Source of the DNA: Saprospiraceae bacterium
GTDB lineage: Bacteria; Bacteroidota; Bacteroidia; Chitinophagales; Saprospiraceae
NCBI GenBank assembly: GCA_027486765.1
Contig: JAIXOO010000080.1
Span: 1-48,025 of the forward strand
Length of the DNA stretch: 48,025 bases
Reading direction: 5' to 3'
Shown: piece after piece, positions 42,913 to 48,025 of the stretch
Numbering within the stretch: position 1 is the stretch's first letter
Layout of the letters: each line of letters begins with the position of its first letter
Notes under the pieces: generated by a model
The model's database searches: none
Told to the model about the DNA's origin: nothing
What the model saw: the letters and a program-made list of their open reading frames with translations, nothing else
Program-made: the position numbers and the translations under genes

Positions 42913-44978
42913 TCCTCCCCCATCACCACATCCTCACCCCACAAATATTTGTTGAACCACTCCCAATTGTGCCACATGGCCGCTAATCTTTCTTTCGGCT
43001 TGTTGATGCCGTGGCCAAAACCTTTGTACACCACCAACTTTGCCGGCACCCGATTGTCCTGCAACCCTTGTAATAACTCATACGCGTTTGCAATTGGCAC
43101 CCGCCGATCGAACTCCCCGTGCTGAATCAGCGTCGGCGTTTTGGCATTTCTGATGTTCGTCATTGGTGAGGTTTTTTGGTAAATCTCCGGATCGCTCCAA
43201 GGCGTGGCTTGCAAGTATTGGCGCGTAAAGGGGTGGATATCGGTATTGACGTAGTAGGTCATCCAGTTGGAAATACCGGCACCTACCGAAATGGCTTTGA
43301 AGCGGTCGGTATTGGTGGTCAGGAATGCCGAGATGTAGCCGCCCTGACTCCAGCCCATACAGCCCATGCGGTTTTCATCTACAATACCCTTGGCAACGAG
43401 GTGATCTACCCCAGACATTACGTCCCACATATCTCCTACCCCCAGGTTGCGTACATTGAGTGAGCGGAATTTTTCGCCGTAGCCAGCTGAACCTCGGTAA
43501 TTCACCCGCAACACTATGGCTCCTTTTTCCAGCCATTGGATTACCGGATAAACGCTGCCCGGTACTGGCTGAGGCAGGTCAATGCCAGTTGGGCCGCCGT
43601 GAATCATCACCAGCAGTGGATATTTTTTAGCAGGATCGTAGTTTTGCGGTTTGTGGAGTACCCCTTCTATCTCGGCACCGTCTTTGCTTTTCCAACGAAT
43701 CACTTCACTAACAGCAGTTTTCCAGCCTGCAATTTGTTTACTCATCTGAGTTATCTGTACCGGCTTGAGGATGGCAACAGGCGTTTTGAAAATTTCACTG
43801 AGGGTAGTAGCACTGGAGCTGCTATAAGCCAGGGTTTTGCCATCTTTGGAAAAACTGTAGCCACTCAGCACTTCGTTTCCACTGATCAAAGCTTTGTATT
43901 GCCCGCTGAGGGGATCAAGTCGGAAAAGCCACCTTTTGGCACCCTGAAACGCAGTAAAAAAAACACCCGCCGCATTCCAAGTCAAACCGCTAATGTCTTC
44001 ATCAAAGTACTGGGCCAGCTGATTGGGTTTACCTCCTTGCAAATCGGCCACCAGTACCTGGTCATTTTTGTAATAATGAGCTGTGGTATCGTCCAGATTA
44101 CTGGTGTAAAGGATCTTTTTGGAATCGGGCGACCAGGCAGCAAAATTGTCCACGGATGGATTTTTTACGCTGAACACCACTTTTTTGCTCGCCACCTCCA
44201 TCACCTCAATGTCGGCGTAAAGCGAAAAATTGATCAAGGGGTTGGGTTGCCGGGTGTAGGCGATCATTTTCCCATCGGGCGACCAATCAAAATTGCTGAT
44301 GGTAAAGGGGCCTTCGGTGAGGCGCATTGCTTTGGGGTAATTGATGCAATCACTTTTTTTACTCGAATCTTTTTTCTCTTCGTAGCAAGGCATTTCACTG
44401 GGTGCAGGGAGCAGGTCGGGTTTAAAGTCCAATAACCAGAGGTGTGAAAGGCGGTATTCTGCATCATCAGCAGCCCAGCCACCGAAACGTTCCTTGCGTT
44501 TTTTTTCTTCCTTGCTCTCTGGGTCTTGTTTAAACAGCGCAAATTGTTTGCCATCCGGCGACCATTCAAAACCGCCTATCCCATCCTCTTCAAAACTCAC
44601 TTGTTGGGCTTCACCACCATTGGGGCGAATCACAAAGATTTGGTTTTTATCGTTCCGACTGCTGCTAAAAGCGATCCATTTCCCATCAGGCGACCACTTC
44701 GGCGAGGTACTGCTGCTCTTGCTGCTGCGGGTCAATTGAAAAGGTTCTTCGCCATTGTGGACCAGCCAGATTTCGGTGTCGTAGCCGTTTTCTTTCCAAT
44801 CTGTACTGGTCACCGTGTAGAGAATGTGTTGACCATCAGGGGAAAGAATTGGAGTGCCCGCATTGCGCAGGGCAATCACTTGTTCAAAACTGGTGCTGGC
44901 TCCTTTTTGAGCAAAAGTTTGATTGAACAGCACAGCACAAAGTGCCAATAGCATAATGGGTAAAATAGGCGTTTTCAT
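42909..44978 (-). CDS. Secreted S9 prolyl oligopeptidase family peptidase
   Basis: The 689-aa product has a signal peptide (MKTPILPIMLLALCAVLFNQTFAQ) and an N-terminal beta-propeller. Six or so WSPDGK-type blades are visible (KWSPDGKWIAFSSS, EWSPDGKQFALFK, DWSPDGKMIAYTRQ, AWSPDSKKILYTS). A C-terminal alpha/beta-hydrolase peptidase domain follows with MIHGGPTG, nucleophile Ser in GWSQGGY, acid in HGEFDRRVP and His in GFGHGINKP. It should cleave small peptides in the periplasm or outside the cell (dipeptidyl- or acylaminoacyl-peptidase-like). Its size and order fit the S9C type. The stop codon lies inside a tandem heptamer repeat. It is followed in the same direction by the DUF6807 gene and preceded by a secreted hydrolase gene. 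Confidence 0.9.
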   Translation of the reverse strand: MKTPILPIMLLALCAVLFNQTFAQKGASTSFEQVIALRNAGTPILSPDGQHILYTVTSTDWKENGYDTEIWLVHNGEEPFQLTRSSKSSSTSPKWSPDGKWIAFSSSRNDKNQIFVIRPNGGEAQQVSFEEDGIGGFEWSPDGKQFALFKQDPESKEEKKRKERFGGWAADDAEYRLSHLWLLDFKPDLLPAPSEMPCYEEKKDSSKKSDCINYPKAMRLTEGPFTISNFDWSPDGKMIAYTRQPNPLINFSLYADIEVMEVASKKVVFSVKNPSVDNFAAWSPDSKKILYTSNLDDTTAHYYKNDQVLVADLQGGKPNQLAQYFDEDISGLTWNAAGVFFTAFQGAKRWLFRLDPLSGQYKALISGNEVLSGYSFSKDGKTLAYSSSSATTLSEIFKTPVAILKPVQITQMSKQIAGWKTAVSEVIRWKSKDGAEIEGVLHKPQNYDPAKKYPLLVMIHGGPTGIDLPQPVPGSVYPVIQWLEKGAIVLRVNYRGSAGYGEKFRSLNVRNLGVGDMWDVMSGVDHLVAKGIVDENRMGCMGWSQGGYISAFLTTNTDRFKAISVGAGISNWMTYYVNTDIHPFTRQYLQATPWSDPEIYQKTSPMTNIRNAKTPTLIQHGEFDRRVPIANAYELLQGLQDNRVPAKLVVYKGFGHGINKPKERLAAMWHNWEWFNKYLWGEDVVMGEE

Positions 44979-45014
44979 AGACCGTCGGATTTATATTGAA
45001 TTCAAAAAATGAAT

Positions 45015-45055
45015 TGATGGGCTGAACATTAACAGATCAGCACATCAACCCATCA
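45015..45055 (-). terminator. Hairpin after the alpha/beta hydrolase gene
   Basis: TGATGGGCTGA (45015-45025) pairs with TCAACCCATCA (45045-45055), with one G-T position, just past the hydrolase stop at 45061. The 19-base loop and lack of a T tract make it a modest terminator candidate. Confidence 0.4.
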
Positions 45056-45060
45056 GCAAA

Positions 45061-45969
45061 TTATAAACTCTTCAACCAATTCCCCAGTCGATCAAACCAC
45101 TTGTCCGTCGTCGTCGGATTATTCATACCGTAGCCATGTCCTCCCTTAGGATACAGGTGCATTTCCACCGGAATTTTGAACTTGTTGCAAGCCTGGTAAA
45201 AAGCGATGCTGTTGTCCACTTTCACCGTTCCATCATCGGCGGAATGCACCAAAAAACTTGGTGGGGTAAGGGCTGTTACTTGAAGTTCATTGGAAAATTT
45301 GAACTGTTGGGCCGTAGTATGTTTTACCCCCAGCAGATTATTCCGTGAGCCCCCGTGTGCCAATTCGTAGCTAAGACTGATCACCGGATAAATCAAAATG
45401 GCAAAATCCGGCCGGACACTAGTCGTATCCTTTTCATTAGGGTCAGCATTTTCGTAAAAATGGGTCGCTGCAGTTGAAGCCAGGTGCCCACCTGCTGAAA
45501 ACCCCATAATCCCTACTTTGCGGGGATTTACCTTCCATTTCGCCGCATTTTTGCGCACCAGACGAATCGCTTGTTGAGCATCCTGGAGTGGAGCAAGACT
45601 TTTGTCAATGCAGGAGGTGTCCAGTGGCATGCGGTATTTTAGTACAAAAGCAGCCACCCCAATGGCATTAAAAGCTTTGGCAACGTCGAACCCTTCGTGA
45701 TCAATGGCGGTCCCCGAGTAGCCGCCTCCGGGGCAAATCACGACACCCTGCCCATTAGGTTTTTGAGGAACATATACGGTTAAGGTGGGCTCAACCGTAC
45801 CGAATATAAACCGGGTACCATTGGGCCGTTTTTCAACTCTTTCCTTTGCCGCTGTGGGTTTGGAATTGGGAATTGGGCCTGGATAAAGTGGAATTTCAGA
45901 GGGTGTTTGTGCGCTGGACATAACACAGATTAAGTTGAGCAAAATTCCAATTTGAAAGATCTTTAGCAT
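45061..45969 (-). CDS. Secreted alpha/beta hydrolase (esterase-like)
   Basis: The 302-aa product has a signal peptide (MLKIFQIGILLNLICVMSSAQ) and an alpha/beta-hydrolase domain. The oxyanion motif is PGGGYSG (80-86), the nucleophile Ser158 lies in GFSAGGH, the acid is Asp245/Asp246 in HSADDGTV, and the general base is His278 in GGHGYG. The pattern VVICPGGGYSGTAIDHEG and the length fit the BD-FAE/acetyl-xylan-esterase-like hydrolases common in Bacteroidota, which remove acetyl or feruloyl groups from plant polysaccharides. The substrate cannot be settled here. It is read with the S9 peptidase gene (82-base gap with a hairpin). Confidence 0.85.
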   Translation of the reverse strand: MLKIFQIGILLNLICVMSSAQTPSEIPLYPGPIPNSKPTAAKERVEKRPNGTRFIFGTVEPTLTVYVPQKPNGQGVVICPGGGYSGTAIDHEGFDVAKAFNAIGVAAFVLKYRMPLDTSCIDKSLAPLQDAQQAIRLVRKNAAKWKVNPRKVGIMGFSAGGHLASTAATHFYENADPNEKDTTSVRPDFAILIYPVISLSYELAHGGSRNNLLGVKHTTAQQFKFSNELQVTALTPPSFLVHSADDGTVKVDNSIAFYQACNKFKIPVEMHLYPKGGHGYGMNNPTTTDKWFDRLGNWLKSL

Positions 45970-46060
45970 GATGCAGGTGGTTTAAGTGCTTAGTATTTGG
46001 CTGAAATTAAAGGTAAAATACAATCTTCGATAGGAAAGCTTACGACAAAACAAAAATTAA

Positions 46061-46092
46061 TTGTGCTGAATGCTGAAAATCGCCTACCTTTG
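46061..46092 (+). promoter_or_regulatory. Promoter of the paaZ-like gene
   Basis: TTG at 46061-46063 and an exact -7 box TACCTTTG at 46085-46092 are 21 bases apart, a strong Bacteroidota promoter. Transcription would start near 46099, inside the operator-like palindrome that follows. Confidence 0.65.
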
Positions 46093-46095
46093 CAA

Positions 46096-46111
46096 ACGAA
46101 CATTCATTCGT
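46096..46111 (+). promoter_or_regulatory. Operator-like palindrome overlapping the paaZ start site
   Basis: ACGAA and TTCGT form inverted half-sites around a 6-base centre (CATTCA), placed four bases after the -7 box, where a bound dimer would block transcription. The half-site style and spacing resemble TetR-family operators; phenylacetate genes are often controlled by such a repressor. No regulator gene is in the window. Confidence 0.5.
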
Positions 46112-46151
46112 ATTGCTCAGCCTTAACCAAGTAACCAAATAGAACCAAAAC

Positions 46152-48025
46152 ATGCCTACCAAGCTCCATAACTACTTACAGGGAGCCTGGGTACCCCACG
46201 ATGGAGAGGGTATCCCTCAATTCGACGCCATCAATGGTACACTCATCAGTACTTGCGGGAGTGAGGGGCTGGACTACCGTGCCATCCTCCACTACGCCCG
46301 CAAAGTGGGTGGACCGGCCTTGCGCAAAATGAGTTTTCAGGAGCGTGGGCGGATGCTCAAGTCCCTGGCTTTGTTCCTCAATGAACACAAAGAAAAATAC
46401 TACACCCTAAGTTACCGCAGTGGTGCCACCCGTGCCGACAGCTGGATTGACATTGATGGAGGCATCGGCACACTCTTTGCCTACGCCAGCCTGCGGCGCA
46501 AGTTGCCCGATACGCGCTGGTATCTGGATGGCGAAGCCGCCAAATTGTCGAAAGAAGGTAGCTTTATCGGTCACCACCTCATGGTACCCAAACACGGGGT
46601 AGCCATCCACATCAACGCCTTCAATTTCCCCATCTGGGGCATGTTGGAAAAACTATCAGCCAATTTACTGGCAGGAATGCCTGCCGTAGTCAAACCATCC
46701 GAAGTCACTTCGTACTTAAGTGAAATTGTGGTACGCGACATCATTGCCTCGGGCATTTTACCGGAAGGTGCACTACAATTGGTTTGTGGCAGTGGGATAG
46801 GTATTCTTGACAACTTGTGCGAGCAGGACGTGGTCACTTTCACTGGTTCGGCGTCAACTGGCCAACAATTGCGGGCCTTGCCCAGTGTCATACAGCACAG
46901 TGTACCTTTTAATATGGAAGCCGATAGTCTAAACGCTATCGTATTGGGGCCTGACGTGGAACCCGGCAGTGCTGATTTCGACCTGTTTCTCAAAGAAATT
47001 CGCCGCGAAATGACGGCCAAAACCGGACAAAAATGCACCGCCATCCGCCGCATTTTTGTCCTTGAAAGCCGGATTGAAGCAGTCCAAAACGCTTTGTCCA
47101 AAATGCTGGCCCAAACCACTTTGGGTGATCCCCGCGCAGAGGGCGTACGCATGGGTGCCTTGGTCAGCAAAACCCAACAACAGGAAGTTCGCCAACAGGT
47201 GGAAAAACTGCTCCAAAATTCCAGCCTGGCCTTCGGCAACCTCGACCAATTTGAAGTACTCGGCGCCGACAAAGCCAAAGGAGCCTTTTTTGCCCCTATC
47301 CTCTTGCGCAACGATCAACCCTCGAGATACACCAACACCCACCAAATTGAAGCTTTTGGCCCGGTGAGTACCTTAATGCCTTACCGTGATTTGGAAGAGG
47401 CCATTGAATTGGTCAATCTGGGCAAAGGTTCACTCGTCAGTACCATTGCCACCGCTGATCCTCGTTTTGCGCAGGAGTACGTTATGGAAGCGGCTCCCTA
47501 CCACGGGCGCATCCTGATCCTCAACGAGGCCTGCGCGAAGGAAAGCACCGGCCATGGATCACCCATGCCCTTATTGTCGCACGGTGGCCCTGGTCGGGCT
47601 GGCGGTGGTGAAGAACTGGGCGGCTTGCGGGGCATCAAACACTACCTGCAACGCACCGCCATTCAGGGGCATCCAAGCATGCTGGGGCAGATCACCGAAG
47701 TGTACCAGCCCGGTGGTGCCCAACCTGAGGCCACAATTCACCCTTTCCGCAAATATTTTGAAGACCTACAAATTGGCGAAACTTTGAATACCCACAAACA
47801 CACGGTCACGGAAAGCGACATCATCAATTTTGCCAACCTGACTGGGGATCATTTTTATGCCCACGTGGACGAAACTGCGCTGGAGGGGACACCTTTTGAG
47901 CGTCGGGTTGCCCACGGCTATTGGATTCTTTCCAAGGCGGCCGGGATGTTTGTAGAACCACGCAAAGGCCCGGTTTTACTCAACTACGGCCTGGAAGAAT
48001 GCCGCTTCACCAAACCCGTTTATCC
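46152..48025 (+). CDS. paaZ: Phenylacetate-pathway bifunctional PaaZ (3' end beyond the window)
   Basis: The frame from ATG 46152 is open to the right edge, giving 624 codons. The first 520 residues are an aldehyde dehydrogenase of the PaaZ type: [40 protein letters not shown], glutamate in [14 protein letters not shown] and catalytic Cys in [13 protein letters not shown]. After a linker the MaoC-like hydratase domain begins ([20 protein letters not shown]) with its Asp/His signature [11 protein letters not shown], followed by [14 protein letters not shown]. In the known pathway the hydratase opens the oxepin-CoA ring and the dehydrogenase oxidises the aldehyde. The length before the cut fits a full protein of about 680 aa. 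No other paa gene is in the window; they may follow to the right. An exact promoter and operator lie just upstream. Confidence 0.9.
   Translation, partial: MPTKLHNYLQGAWVPHDGEGIPQFDAINGTLISTCGSEGLDYRAILHYARKVGGPALRKMSFQERGRMLKSLALFLNEHKEKYYTLSYRSGATRADSWIDIDGGIGTLFAYASLRRKLPDTRWYLDGEAAKLSKEGSFIGHHLMVPKHGVAIHINAFNFPIWGMLEKLSANLLAGMPAVVKPSEVTSYLSEIVVRDIIASGILPEGALQLVCGSGIGILDNLCEQDVVTFTGSASTGQQLRALPSVIQHSVPFNMEADSLNAIVLGPDVEPGSADFDLFLKEIRREMTAKTGQKCTAIRRIFVLESRIEAVQNALSKMLAQTTLGDPRAEGVRMGALVSKTQQQEVRQQVEKLLQNSSLAFGNLDQFEVLGADKAKGAFFAPILLRNDQPSRYTNTHQIEAFGPVSTLMPYRDLEEAIELVNLGKGSLVSTIATADPRFAQEYVMEAAPYHGRILILNEACAKESTGHGSPMPLLSHGGPGRAGGGEELGGLRGIKHYLQRTAIQGHPSMLGQITEVYQPGGAQPEATIHPFRKYFEDLQIGETLNTHKHTVTESDIINFANLTGDHFYAHVDETALEGTPFERRVAHGYWILSKAAGMFVEPRKGPVLLNYGLEECRFTKPVY

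Noticed and set aside
43536..44435. 299-aa plus-strand open frame over the S9 peptidase gene
   Set aside because: It is antisense to WSPDGK propeller repeats and an intact hydrolase domain; composition is that of a shadow frame.

Overview
The window looks like a chromosome segment of a Bacteroidota bacterium, most likely a Saprospiraceae-type gliding or filamentous organism. Supporting signs are two large surface proteins ending in type IX secretion sorting domains (one type B, gliding-associated; one type A), a TonB-dependent receptor next to a DUF4249 lipoprotein, bacterial GH3-family proteins, and several promoters with the Bacteroidota -7 box TAnnTTTG. The species assignment is inference; no rRNA, tRNA, integrase, transposase or CRISPR array was recognised.

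Layout. 1-4228: aldo/keto reductase (cut by the left edge), an APC-type amino acid transporter, a long inverted repeat and a first GH3 protein, all read leftward. 4543-9626: a small helix-turn-helix protein (+), then leftward a TonB receptor/DUF4249 pair, a small beta-barrel protein and an unidentified lipoprotein. 9795-20613: a PKD-rich 1442-aa T9SS type B protein, a second GH3 protein (+) and a roughly 1550-aa dockerin/cohesin-like T9SS type A protein, the last two separated by a perfect bidirectional terminator. 20728-22506: a TerC-family membrane protein and a divergent SPOR-domain membrane protein.

22507-40380 is the remarkable part: about 18 kb, visibly more A+T rich than its flanks, all rightward, entered through a noncoding stretch with a perfect 44-bp palindrome. 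It encodes a 166-aa protein of unknown function; two proteins with the isoprenoid (polyprenyl) synthase signature, one with near-canonical aspartate-rich motifs and one degenerate; two paralogous proteins of about 1050 aa with a histidine-kinase-like core and an unassigned conserved C-terminal domain, each followed by a related protein of 250-280 aa; a further unknown 250-aa protein; a sigma-54-type AAA+ regulator with two complete receiver domains; and a 902-aa fusion of a receiver-like domain, leucine-rich repeats and a CHAT caspase-like protease. I read this as a signal-transduction-driven conflict (defence or programmed death) or developmental locus. The sensor/ATPases would feed a phosphorelay ending in sigma-54 transcription and in a receiver-gated protease, with a prenyl-type metabolite as possible signal or effector. 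I know of no described system with this composition.

40446-48025 returns to flank-like composition: a trypsin-like protease with zinc ribbon (next to the CHAT gene but with its own promoter), a DUF6807/PmoA-like protein, an S9 prolyl oligopeptidase, a secreted alpha/beta hydrolase, and the phenylacetate-pathway fusion PaaZ (cut by the right edge), whose promoter carries an operator-like palindrome. Intergenic gaps in the flanks are rich in inverted repeats and short tandem repeats, some shared between distant gaps.
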